From Verrucomicrobiota bacterium (GTDB lineage Bacteria; Verrucomicrobiota; Verrucomicrobiia; Limisphaerales; UBA11320), in the NCBI GenBank assembly GCA_016199985.1, contig JACQFQ010000043.1, positions 186,001 through 250,000 on the forward strand: a stretch of DNA of 64,000 nt, in the 5' to 3' direction. This document shows positions 56,561 to 64,000 of the stretch, piece after piece; position 1 is the first letter of the stretch; the number at the start of each line of letters is the position of its first letter. The notes beneath the pieces are model-generated. The model saw only the letters and a list, made by a program, of their open reading frames with translations, did not search any database and was not told the DNA's origin. The translations under genes and the position numbers were made by a program.

Positions 56561-59196
56561 GGAGCCGCCTCCGTGGCGGCCGGTGTGAGGAAGTTCACGC
56601 TCGCGGCCTCTGCGGTCAGAGGCTCCTCGCGTTGGCTGCCGCTGTCGAAGGACCGCCGCGCCATCCAACGCGTCGCGCCCATGGCGAACAGCGCCACAGT
56701 CCCCGAACTCACCGGCATCAAGACCGCGCAAACGAGCGGCGAGAGCAGTCCGGCGGCCGCAATGGAAACACCAACGAGGTTGTAGAGCCCCGAAACCAGA
56801 AAGCCCGCGCGCACCACCCGCGCCGCGCGTTTGCTGAAGGCAAGCACGGCGGCGAGGCTCGGCAATTGCGCCGCGTCCAGAATGACATCGCTCGCGGGGG
56901 AGAATGTTCCAACGTTCTCCACGACAGCCACGCCAACATCGGCCTGCTTGAGCGCGCCCGCGTCGTTCAGGCCGTCGCCCACCATCATCACCCTGCAACC
57001 CGCGGACTGGAGTTCGCCGATGACCCTGAGTTTGTCAAATGGGCTTTGGTTGAACTTCACATGCGCCTGCCCCCCAAGCAGCGCTTGAAAGCGCGCGGCA
57101 TCACGCGCATTGTCGCCGCTCAAGAGAACGAGCTGGTAACACCCTCGCAGACGCCTCAGCAGCGTCTCCATTTCAGGCCGCAACTCGCTTTGCACGGTGA
57201 AGCAACCACGATGGAGTCCATCGATGGCGACATGAACGGAGCCGCCTTCCAGCGAGAGCGGATCGGCTTCACTTGTGCCGCTTCGCGCGCCGCGTGTTCG
57301 CAACCACGCCGCCGAGCCCATCGCGATTTCCCTCCCGCCGACACGCCCCTCCATCCCGCTGCCGGGCGTTTCGCCGAATGATTCGACGGCCATCGTGCCC
57401 GCAGGGCGGACCGCCTCGCAAATGCGCGCCGCCAGCGGATGCGCCGAATGCCCCGCCAACGCCCGCAGCCAGCTTCTCTCCGCCTCGCTCAGCGGCGTCC
57501 CCGACCATTTCGCGGCGCCCGCGCCCGGAGAGGTCAATGTCCCGGTCTTATCGAATACCACCGTCTCCGCGGTGGCCATGCGCTCGACGACCTGCGCATT
57601 GCGGAGGAACACGCGGCGTCCCGCCAACAACCGCTGCGCCGTCCCCAGCGTGAGTGGCGCCGCCAGCGCCAGCGCGCACGGACATGCCACGATGAGCACC
57701 GAAGTGAAGGCGTTCAGTGCCACGCTTGCGTCAACGAAAACCCAGAACACCGCCGCCGCGATGGCCACTCCGATCACGAGCAGCGTGAAACGACGACTGT
57801 ATTGATTCGTCTGCGAATCCAAATCGTCATCACTCTTCTTGCGGAACACCGCGCTGTTCCAAAGGGATGTCAGGTAACTCTCCGAGACCGGCTTGAATGT
57901 TTCGATTTCGATGACGCCCGCGACCTGCCGTCCGCCGGCGAAAAGATTTTGTCCGGCGCCCACTTTCGCCGGCTGCGATTCTCCGGTCACGAAGCTGTAG
58001 TCCACGAGCGCCTCTCCGGAAATGAGCTTTGCGTCGGCGGGGATCAACTCGCCATGACGGATGACCAGCCGGTCGCCCACCGCTAGTTGGGAGATGGCGA
58101 CAGATTCCTCGCGGCCAGCCTTCTTGCGGAGAACCGACAGGGGGAAAAAGCCTTTGTAGTCCCGGTCGAAAGCCAGTCGATCAAATGTCTTTCTCTGAAA
58201 CAACCGTCCACAGAGCAGAAAGAAAATGAGTCCCGTAAGAGAATCGCCGTAGCCTTCGCCTCGTCCGGTCGCAACCTCAAAAACGCTCCGTCCGTAAATC
58301 GACGCTAGCCCGAGCGCGATCGGAACATCGAGCGAGAGCATGCGTCGTCGAAGGCAGAGCCACGCGGCGCGCCAGTAATCCGCCGCGCTGTAAACCAGCA
58401 CCGGCAAGGCGAGCGCCAGGCTCAGCCAGCCGGCGAGCGTTTTGAACCAGGGGCCGCTCAGGCTGTCGAGACCCAGATAGCCAGGAAGCGCCAGAAGCAT
58501 CAGATTCCCAAAGCCAAATCCCGCAACGCCGATTTGCAGCCATTGCCGTCGGCGCCAAGCCGGGGTCTCCCTGCTCTTGCCGGAATCCAGCGCGCCGAAC
58601 GTCAGCGCGGGCTCATAGCCCAGCGATGTCAGAAGTTCCGCTAACCGACTCAGCTTCACGATCGCACGCTCGAAGGTGACGCTCACTTCGCGCCGGGTAA
58701 AATTCACGCGCGACTCGCCAATGCCCTCCTGCAATCGGAAAAGGTTTTCCAGCAGCCACACGCACGCCACGCAATGAATCGCCGGCAGGTATAGCGTCAC
58801 CCTGGCCCGTTTCTGATCCGCAAAATCCAGCAGGCGTTCCTCCACCGCGACGTCATCGAGGAACGACCATTGTCGCAACATTGGCGTCCGCTTCACGCGC
58901 GTGCCCGGCGTCGTGGCGAGGTCGTAAAACCGCTCAAGCCCGCTGTCTGCGAGCAGGGCAAACACGGTTTGGCAGCCGGGACAACAGAAATGGCGTCCCT
59001 CCTGGGTGAAGGCGCCCGTCCGGCAAGGTTCGCCGCAGTGGAAACAAGGCGCGTTCACAACAGACCCGGACGCCGCGGCCGCTTCGATCGGACGCTTCGC
59101 TGCTGCCTCGTCGCCGGGCGACGGGGCGATGTTCATTTGCTCCACCGCTGGAATCATCGGAGCTTTTTCCGTCGGGCGCTTAACGGTGGTTGCCAT
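56557..59196 (-). CDS. ccoI: Copper-transporting P1B-type ATPase CcoI
   Basis: 879 residues. A cysteine-rich N-terminus ([15 protein letters not shown]) characteristic of CcoI/FixI is followed by a heavy-metal-associated domain ([12 protein letters not shown], ~142). The ATPase core shows [18 protein letters not shown] (~502), the phosphorylated aspartate [10 protein letters not shown] (~549) and [19 protein letters not shown]. It exports copper across the inner membrane for cbb3 assembly. First gene of the minus-strand oxidase operon; the order ccoI-ccoS-ccoNO-ccoQ-ccoP-ccoG-ccoH is a rearranged version of the usual ccoNOQP-ccoGHIS. Confidence 0.95.
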   Translation of the reverse strand: MATTVKRPTEKAPMIPAVEQMNIAPSPGDEAAAKRPIEAAAASGSVVNAPCFHCGEPCRTGAFTQEGRHFCCPGCQTVFALLADSGLERFYDLATTPGTRVKRTPMLRQWSFLDDVAVEERLLDFADQKRARVTLYLPAIHCVACVWLLENLFRLQEGIGESRVNFTRREVSVTFERAIVKLSRLAELLTSLGYEPALTFGALDSGKSRETPAWRRRQWLQIGVAGFGFGNLMLLALPGYLGLDSLSGPWFKTLAGWLSLALALPVLVYSAADYWRAAWLCLRRRMLSLDVPIALGLASIYGRSVFEVATGRGEGYGDSLTGLIFFLLCGRLFQRKTFDRLAFDRDYKGFFPLSVLRKKAGREESVAISQLAVGDRLVIRHGELIPADAKLISGEALVDYSFVTGESQPAKVGAGQNLFAGGRQVAGVIEIETFKPVSESYLTSLWNSAVFRKKSDDDLDSQTNQYSRRFTLLVIGVAIAAAVFWVFVDASVALNAFTSVLIVACPCALALAAPLTLGTAQRLLAGRRVFLRNAQVVERMATAETVVFDKTGTLTSPGAGAAKWSGTPLSEAERSWLRALAGHSAHPLAARICEAVRPAGTMAVESFGETPGSGMEGRVGGREIAMGSAAWLRTRGARSGTSEADPLSLEGGSVHVAIDGLHRGCFTVQSELRPEMETLLRRLRGCYQLVLLSGDNARDAARFQALLGGQAHVKFNQSPFDKLRVIGELQSAGCRVMMVGDGLNDAGALKQADVGVAVVENVGTFSPASDVILDAAQLPSLAAVLAFSKRAARVVRAGFLVSGLYNLVGVSIAAAGLLSPLVCAVLMPVSSGTVALFAMGATRWMARRSFDSGSQREEPLTAEAASVNFLTPAATEAAP

Positions 59197-59241
59197 GCTC
59201 TAAACATTTTTTGGGAAGCCTGGCGCGTCTCGATGATTGCC

Positions 59242-59261
59242 CGCGTCGGCGAACCGACGCG
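59242..59261. repeat. GC-rich hairpin in the ccoI/uspA intergenic region
   Basis: CGCGTCGG and CCGACGCG pair perfectly around the loop CGAA, 45 bp upstream of ccoI. No FNR/ANR-type TTGAT-N4-ATCAA box was found in this 192-bp divergent region, which would have been expected for an oxygen-regulated oxidase. Confidence 0.5.
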
Positions 59262-59388
59262 CGCGAGCCTGTCAACGCCGTGAACAACTCAACCGACGGC
59301 GCCAGCAAAAAGCGGCCGCACCTGGCCAATGCCGGCGTAGGCAGCGGGACGGCGCAGGGGGAGAGTGGGATGCGATGAAAGACACATT

Positions 59389-59937
59389 ATGAAAGCGAAA
59401 AGCGACAAAACCACCAACGCTGCCAAGATTGCAAAGACGGCTGTGTCGTTGCCTCTGGGCATCAAATCCATCCTCGTGCCGATCGACTTCTCCGATTGCT
59501 CCAAAAAGGCGCTGCAATACGCGCTGCCGCTAGCGAAAGAGCATCAAGCCTCGCTCACGCTTCTCTACGTCGTGCCTCCCGTCTACGGCGCGGGCGAATA
59601 CGGCGGCTTCGACTATGCCCAATGGGAAGCGGGCATGATAGCGGGCGGCGAAAAGGAACTCGCGAAGCTGGTCGTGGACGGAGTGCGGGGTGAAGTCCCA
59701 GCTGACACGCTCGTGCGAGCCGGTTCGCCGGCGAGGGAAATCATCGAGACGGCCAGGAGCTTGCCTGCCGACCTCATCGTCATAGCGACCCACGGACGGA
59801 CGGGCCTCAAGCACGTCTTGCTTGGGAGCGTGGCGGAACGGGTCGTGCGCGAAGCTCCCTGCCCCGTGTTGGTGGTGCGCAAGCTTGATATGATCCAAAA
59901 TCTCGAAGCCACATCTCAGCGCCATGAAGTTTACTAA
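59389..59937 (+). CDS. Universal stress protein (UspA family)
   Basis: 182 residues from the ATG at 59389; the first ~25 are a Lys/Thr-rich leader. The USP fold follows: IKSILVPIDFSDCSKKALQY, LTLLYVVPP, then the ATP-binding signature THGRTGLKHVLLGSVAERVV and APCPVLVVRK. Single-domain USPs next to cbb3 oxidases are common in low-oxygen stimulons. Its 3' end overlaps the next gene by 14 bp. Confidence 0.92.
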   Translation: MKAKSDKTTNAAKIAKTAVSLPLGIKSILVPIDFSDCSKKALQYALPLAKEHQASLTLLYVVPPVYGAGEYGGFDYAQWEAGMIAGGEKELAKLVVDGVRGEVPADTLVRAGSPAREIIETARSLPADLIVIATHGRTGLKHVLLGSVAERVVREAPCPVLVVRKLDMIQNLEATSQRHEVY

Positions 59938-60820
59938 TCAATCCAGGTCGGAACCCCCGGCCTCGAATTCCATTTCCAGTCCCAGTACCGCGTTCGGCTG
60001 CGCGCGCGACGCTCTCGATAATCGCTTTGTTTATGCGGTCATCTCCCCGCGCGCCCGCGGGCTGTCCGTTGGCGTTAACATGAATCCCGATAAGCGCTGC
60101 AACTTCGACTGCGCCTATTGCGAAGTAAACCGGAGCGAGCCTGCCTGCGAGTCACGGCTGGATGCGCAAGTGATGGTGACGGAACTGGAGCGGACGTTGG
60201 AATTGCTCAGGTCCGGCGGTCTCCGCGAACGTTCGTGCTATCGGACCGCGCCGCCGGAATTGCTGGAGTTGCGCCACGTCGCGTTGAGCGGGGACGGCGA
60301 ACCGACGCTCTGTCCTAACTTCGCTGAGGCCGTTGAAGCGATGGTCCATCTCCGTGCGCGCGGACGATTCCCCTTCTTCAAACTGGTCCTGATCACCAAC
60401 GCCAGCGGTCTTGACCGACCGGAAGTCGCCCAGGGGTTGAGCCAGTTCCTCCCGCGCGACGAAGTCTGGGCCAAGCTCGAAGCCGGCACGCAGGAATATA
60501 TGGACCGCGTCAATCGCGCGGACCGCTCGCTTGAACAGATTCTGGCAAGCATCCTTTTCGTGGCGCGTCAACGGCCCGTCATTATTCAAAGCCTGTTCCC
60601 TTCCATCAGCGGCGAAGCGCCCCCCGCTTCGGAGATCGAGGCCTATGTTCAACGGCTTCTGGAACTCAAGGAAGCTGGCGCGAAAATCCCACTCGTGCAG
60701 ATTTACTCCGCAACCCGTCCCACCGCGCACTCCGAGTGCGGCCATCTTCCCTTGCGCGCGCTCACCCACATTGCTCGACGCGTGCGCGAGGTAAGCGGGC
60801 TCACGGCGGAGGTGTTTTGA
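59924..60820 (+). CDS. Radical SAM protein
   Basis: 298 residues. The iron-sulfur cysteines are in KRCNFDCAYCEVNR (CxxxCxxC). ALSGDGEPTLCPNFAEAVEA is the GGE/GDGEPT-type SAM-binding motif of the MoaA/TYW1-like branch, and LVLITNASGLDRPEV and WAKLEAGTQEYMDRVNR are later barrel strands. No extra cluster domain is visible. Substrate unknown; stand-alone proteins of this type appear near respiratory genes. Translationally linked to the USP gene by overlap. Confidence 0.85.
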   Translation: MKFTNQSRSEPPASNSISSPSTAFGCARDALDNRFVYAVISPRARGLSVGVNMNPDKRCNFDCAYCEVNRSEPACESRLDAQVMVTELERTLELLRSGGLRERSCYRTAPPELLELRHVALSGDGEPTLCPNFAEAVEAMVHLRARGRFPFFKLVLITNASGLDRPEVAQGLSQFLPRDEVWAKLEAGTQEYMDRVNRADRSLEQILASILFVARQRPVIIQSLFPSISGEAPPASEIEAYVQRLLELKEAGAKIPLVQIYSATRPTAHSECGHLPLRALTHIARRVREVSGLTAEVF

Positions 60821-60843
60821 AGCCGCTTCCATTCGAGGAGCTT

Positions 60844-62130
60844 TCAAGATTCCGGGTCAGGCCGCGGCGCTCTCGGCAGAACGCACACCGCCCACACAAC
60901 CACTCCCAGGATCCAGCAACCAGCGCCGTAGAGGTAGTGAGTGGCCTGGATTCCGGGCGCGAAATCGCCGGAGATGCGCGACACCAGGCCGACGAGCATC
61001 AGCAGCGCAGCGGCGGCAAGCCCTGGGTGAAAGCGTTCCAGCCGTTCTAGCGCGCCGCTGTGGCCGAAGACCACGCGGGTTCCCACTCCCAAGGTGATCA
61101 GCGCGAAGCCGCCAATCAATTCGAGATGCGACATGGTCTGACGCATCGCGGGGAACCATCCGGCCGCCAGGACGCCGAGCGGAACGCACACCAGTCCGAC
61201 GATGAGTTGCCATTGCACGCCGCGCCAATGCCAGCGCAGCCGTTCCAGCGGCATTTCATAGGCGAGATAGGCGACGATGGTCAACGCGCGCACGACTCCG
61301 GCAACCCGGCTCCAGCCCGTTGCTTCGAGCGGATACGTCAGCAGAACAAGCGCGCCCGCCGTCTTGGCTATCCGGGCGCCGCGCTTCCATTCGGGCGTGA
61401 CTTCAGTTGTCTCCGGGAATCTGCGACGCGCGCCAAGTCCCAGGAAACGCGGCAGCAGAAATCCCCCTGCGCCCATCACGGCCAGCAGCACGAAGCCGTG
61501 ATAGCTCAAAAGCCGCGCGAGCAGTCCAAGAGTTTGGCTCAATTCCCAGCGTCGCCCGGCGAGGTGCAGTGCGACGCCGGCAAGCGCGCTCGCGAATGAC
61601 AATCCCACGAGCAAAAAGCCAGGCGGCGGCAGGTCGCCGCCCGAGTGGCGCCGACGTTTGAGCAGGCTAGACAGGAACACAAGTTCGCCTGCGAAGAGCC
61701 AGTCTGCGAGCGTGTTCATTCCAAAGGTGTTGGCCGCAACATTGCCGAGGAAGAGCGCAAACAGAGAGAAGGCTTCGAAGGCGGAGAACGGACGGCCGCC
61801 GACCAATCGTGGCATCGCCGTTCCCATGAACCCGAGGATGTATCCGCCGAAGAAACCCTGCACCATGAGCCGCGCATGACTGGGACCGGGATAGTTTTGC
61901 GTCCAGCCCAGCAACACCACGGGCCAGAGCGCGACGCCGATGAATCCGGCCAGGGTGGCCGCGGGGAAAAAAATGCGAAACGGCTCGCGATGAAGGTCTG
62001 TGAAGCTCGCCCAGCGCCCGCGCAATGGAGCCGGGGCTGCCTTAGCCCTCCTGGCGCGACGTGGGCACACCGGCGCGGAAGCGATCACGACGCGCGAGTT
62101 TGGCGGCCTATTAAATGATTCAGCAGGCAT
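60844..62130 (-). CDS. nnrS: NnrS family membrane protein
   Basis: 428 residues with about twelve membrane helices. After a basic leader of ~45 residues the family start is HREPFRIFFPAATLAGFIGV; signature segments include HARLMVQGFFGGYILGFMGT, PRLVGG, and LLSYHGFVLLAVMGAGGFLL. NnrS is a heme- and copper-containing protein that protects against nitric oxide in denitrifiers. Its presence beside a nirK remnant fits nitrogen-oxide metabolism. It starts 6 bp after the potassium-channel gene. Confidence 0.9.
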   Translation of the reverse strand: MPAESFNRPPNSRVVIASAPVCPRRARRAKAAPAPLRGRWASFTDLHREPFRIFFPAATLAGFIGVALWPVVLLGWTQNYPGPSHARLMVQGFFGGYILGFMGTAMPRLVGGRPFSAFEAFSLFALFLGNVAANTFGMNTLADWLFAGELVFLSSLLKRRRHSGGDLPPPGFLLVGLSFASALAGVALHLAGRRWELSQTLGLLARLLSYHGFVLLAVMGAGGFLLPRFLGLGARRRFPETTEVTPEWKRGARIAKTAGALVLLTYPLEATGWSRVAGVVRALTIVAYLAYEMPLERLRWHWRGVQWQLIVGLVCVPLGVLAAGWFPAMRQTMSHLELIGGFALITLGVGTRVVFGHSGALERLERFHPGLAAAALLMLVGLVSRISGDFAPGIQATHYLYGAGCWILGVVVWAVCVLPRAPRPDPES

Positions 62131-62136
62131 GCCGAC

Positions 62137-63159
62137 TCACCCTCCGCCTCGCGCCAGTTCCGTCAGCCTCTGCAAGTGCTCCTGTGTGCCTAGCGCGATC
62201 AGTTGGCATTGCGGCTCGACCACCGTGGCTCCTTGGGGACGAGAATTCCATTTCCCCTGGGCCGACTTGCACGCGAGCACGGTGACATCAAACTGATAAC
62301 GCGATTGGGCGTGGGCCAGCGTCTGGCCAGCGAGCGCGGAATCGGCCGCGACTTGAATCTGCTCCAGCAGAAGCTCCATGCCGCTGGTGTGCGACACTTC
62401 GTCCAGAAAGTCGGCCACGTCAGGACGCACGAGCATCGTCACGAGACGGCGACCAGTGATGTGATAGGGCAGGATGACACGGTTCGCCCCTGCGCGAAGC
62501 AGCTTCGGTTCGGACTCCTCCACATCCGCGCGCGCGACGATGGAAAGGTCGGGACGCAGGCTGCGGGCTGTCAATACGATGAACACGTTTTCCGCGTCGG
62601 ATCGGGCGGCGGCCACGAGACCGCGGGCGCGCTCAATGCCTGCTTCCTTGAGTTTGCTTTCGTGCGCCGCGTCGCCCTGCACGACCAGCGCGCCGGTTTC
62701 CTGCGCGCGGGCGACCTTCTCCGGGTTCAGATCGATGACGACAAAAGGCAGGCCCTCGGCCTGGAGTTCCTTGATCACGTTGCGTCCGACGCGACCATAG
62801 CCGCACACGATGATGTGATTGGAAAGTTCAGCCAACATACGCGCCCGTTTTTGGTTCTCCCAGTGCCGCCGCCACTCGCCGGAGTAAAACACTTGCGCAA
62901 GCTGGGTCAGCGCGTAAGCGGCGAGCGCGCCACCGCAAACAATCAGCCCTATCGTGAAGACGCGTCCGCCAGTCGAAAGCGGATGAACTTCGCCGTAGCC
63001 GACCGTGGCCAGGGTGGTGACAGTCATGTAGAGCGCGTCCAGAAACGACCAGCCCTCGATCCAGCGGTAGCCCACGACGCCGACCGCCGGCAGCACGACC
63101 AATCCGATCACGATCGGCGCAAAGCGGTCGAATAGACGTTGTCGAGGCGGGGCAGTCAT
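62137..63159 (-). CDS. Potassium channel with TrkA-N (RCK) domains
   Basis: 340 residues: two membrane helices around the pore loop with selectivity filter TTLATVGYGEVHPLS, followed by a cytoplasmic Rossmann domain (HIIVCGYGRVGRNVIKELQA, FVVIDLNPEKVARAQE) and a C-terminal TrkA-C-like segment. This is the Kch/MthK-like architecture. The start overlaps the stop of the SCO1 fragment (ATGA, 63156-63159), so before decay the channel was coupled to the sco gene. Confidence 0.92.
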   Translation of the reverse strand: MTAPPRQRLFDRFAPIVIGLVVLPAVGVVGYRWIEGWSFLDALYMTVTTLATVGYGEVHPLSTGGRVFTIGLIVCGGALAAYALTQLAQVFYSGEWRRHWENQKRARMLAELSNHIIVCGYGRVGRNVIKELQAEGLPFVVIDLNPEKVARAQETGALVVQGDAAHESKLKEAGIERARGLVAAARSDAENVFIVLTARSLRPDLSIVARADVEESEPKLLRAGANRVILPYHITGRRLVTMLVRPDVADFLDEVSHTSGMELLLEQIQVAADSALAGQTLAHAQSRYQFDVTVLACKSAQGKWNSRPQGATVVEPQCQLIALGTQEHLQRLTELARGGG

Positions 63160-63386
63160 GCGAGTGAACTGTTTTCATTTCTCATTGTGGGAGTGATTCT
63201 GCGTTGCGCTCGCGGCTCGTTCGATCGATTGCCCGTTTGCTGGTGAACGATTTCACCTTTGTCATTTGGGATGGTGATGAGATTCGAGTGGGCGAACTGG
63301 TCGCTGGCCTCGCGCTTGAACTTCACGCCGAGCAATGCGGCAAATGCGAGTCGGTGGCCTTCTCCTGATCGAATGTCTGCAAACAA
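63156..63386 (-). pseudogene. 3' fragment of a SCO1/SenC-family copper chaperone
   Basis: Only the last ~65 codons look real: [20 protein letters not shown] then HSNLITIPNDKGEIVHQQTG. The FAHSN histidine corresponds to the conserved copper-binding histidine of SCO1/SenC, and 'GVkFkR...aHSNlit' is the family C-terminus. The thioredoxin core with the CPxxC motif is missing; upstream lies the truncated nirK. Cannot be a functional chaperone. Confidence 0.6.
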
Positions 63387-63841
63387 ACATACAGACCGGG
63401 ATTGAGCGCCATGAGGGAGAACTGGGATGAATGACCTGGAGCCGTGAACGACGAGACCGCGCCGCCGCCCGGGCCGGTCACGCCGTGCAGATCGATGTTG
63501 TGGGGCATCTTGCCGGAGGGATGATTGGCGAGGGTAAACTCAACGAGGTCGCCATCGCGCGCGCGGATGAAGCGGCCCGGCACGCTTCCGCCGAAAATCC
63601 AGAACAGATAGTCGACACCGTCTGCCATCTTCTTCACAACTTCGCGCGCTTCCAGTTTCACGATGACCTTGGTCGGATGAGAACGTTTGTGGCTGGGTGG
63701 CGGCTGGGGGGCTGAAGTCACCACGGCGATCTCCTCACCGACAACGGCCGGGTCGGATCCCTTGGCGGCTGCGCCGTTGGGTTTTGTGATATCAGCGGCG
63801 GCGGCGGACAAAACGAACGATAAATGGAGCGTCAACGCCAT
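63323..63841 (-). pseudogene. nirK: Truncated copper nitrite reductase (NirK N-terminal part)
   Basis: Starts at the ATG 63841 with a short signal peptide ([16 protein letters not shown]). The first cupredoxin domain is recognisable: [40 protein letters not shown] (with the type 1 and type 2 copper histidines), [27 protein letters not shown]. Where HCATAPVGMH-type type 1 copper ligands should follow, the frame instead continues [18 protein letters not shown] and stops. The second cupredoxin domain (about 200 residues) is gone, so the product cannot be an enzyme. Confidence 0.75.
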
Positions 63842-64000
63842 TTACAGCGCCATGGAACCCAATCGATTCAGTGACGATCTATTGTTCATGTTGAAACCTT
63901 CGGCGACGCCTGGCCCCCGGGCTAACCGTGAATTGTCATTCTCCGGGCAGGAATTGACCGAGCAGCGGTGAAGCACGGTGGAGATCTCCGCGATCCACTT
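63842..64000. other. Region upstream of nirK remnant
   Basis: 159 bp to the window edge with no supported gene. A stop codon (TAA) lies in frame directly before the nirK ATG, confirming that nirK does not extend upstream. Confidence 0.4.

Noticed and set aside
1-64000. CRISPR array, IS element, rRNA
   Set aside because: No regularly spaced short repeats, transposase motifs or rRNA-like sequence were seen on either strand.

Overview
This looks like a Verrucomicrobia chromosome, probably a relative of the Pedosphaera/Limisphaera group. The grounds are protein style, not a search: several ECF sigma factors with membrane-anchored C-terminal extensions, Ser/Thr kinases fused to WD40 or leucine-rich repeats, very large secreted proteins with LamG and parallel beta-helix domains ending in DQRG...IDIGAVE-type motifs, and a high GC content that produces many long antisense shadow frames. 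I see no rRNA, intact tRNA, transposase, prophage module or CRISPR array.

Layout. 0-4.4 kb: a membrane-anchored ECF sigma factor (5' end outside the window) and a sigma-factor/CotH-kinase fusion. 4.9-11.2 kb: two secreted proteins. 11.5-12.0 kb: a decayed gene with an internal deletion. 12.0-19.2 kb (minus strand): a five-gene RNA-repair operon, in transcription order nucleotidyltransferase, Hen1, ankyrin-repeat protein, Pnkp, second nucleotidyltransferase. 19.5-22.2 kb: a translationally coupled ECF sigma factor and LRR-kinase. 22.5-28.2 kb: a giant secreted PI-PLC-like protein. 28.2-36.3 kb: sigma factors, a WD40-kinase, a zinc-ribbon protein and several gene remnants. 36.3-37.6 kb: a fragment of a repeat-rich surface protein. 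37.7-43.3 kb: a giant secreted protein with duplicated beta-helix domains. 43.5-49.5 kb: an operon of a cyclic-nucleotide-binding protein, phosphoenolpyruvate synthase and a Pat-like acyl-CoA synthetase/acetyltransferase. 49.6-59.2 kb (minus strand): a YqjDEK-like trio downstream of a complete cbb3 cytochrome oxidase cluster (ccoI, ccoS, ccoNO, ccoQ, ccoP, ccoG, ccoH, and a SafE-like protein). 59.4-60.8 kb: a universal stress protein and a radical SAM protein. 60.8-63.8 kb (minus strand): NnrS, a TrkA-type potassium channel, and a truncated nirK joined to a truncated SCO1/SenC fragment.

How the genes fit together. The last 15 kb concerns low-oxygen and nitrogen-oxide respiration: high-affinity oxidase with its copper and heme assembly factors, NnrS, and what was once a copper nitrite reductase. 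The 12-19 kb operon should sense or repair cleaved RNA: Hen1 methylates the 3' end, Pnkp heals and ligates, and the two nucleotidyltransferases may add or remove nucleotides. The ankyrin protein embedded in that operon has no role in the classical Pnkp/Hen1 pathway and is my best candidate for something undescribed.

A second theme is erosion. At least four loci (11.5-12.0, 30.3-30.9, 36.3 and 63.35 kb) keep the ends of genes while the middle, or the boundary between neighbours, is missing. They could be true deletions or assembly joins.
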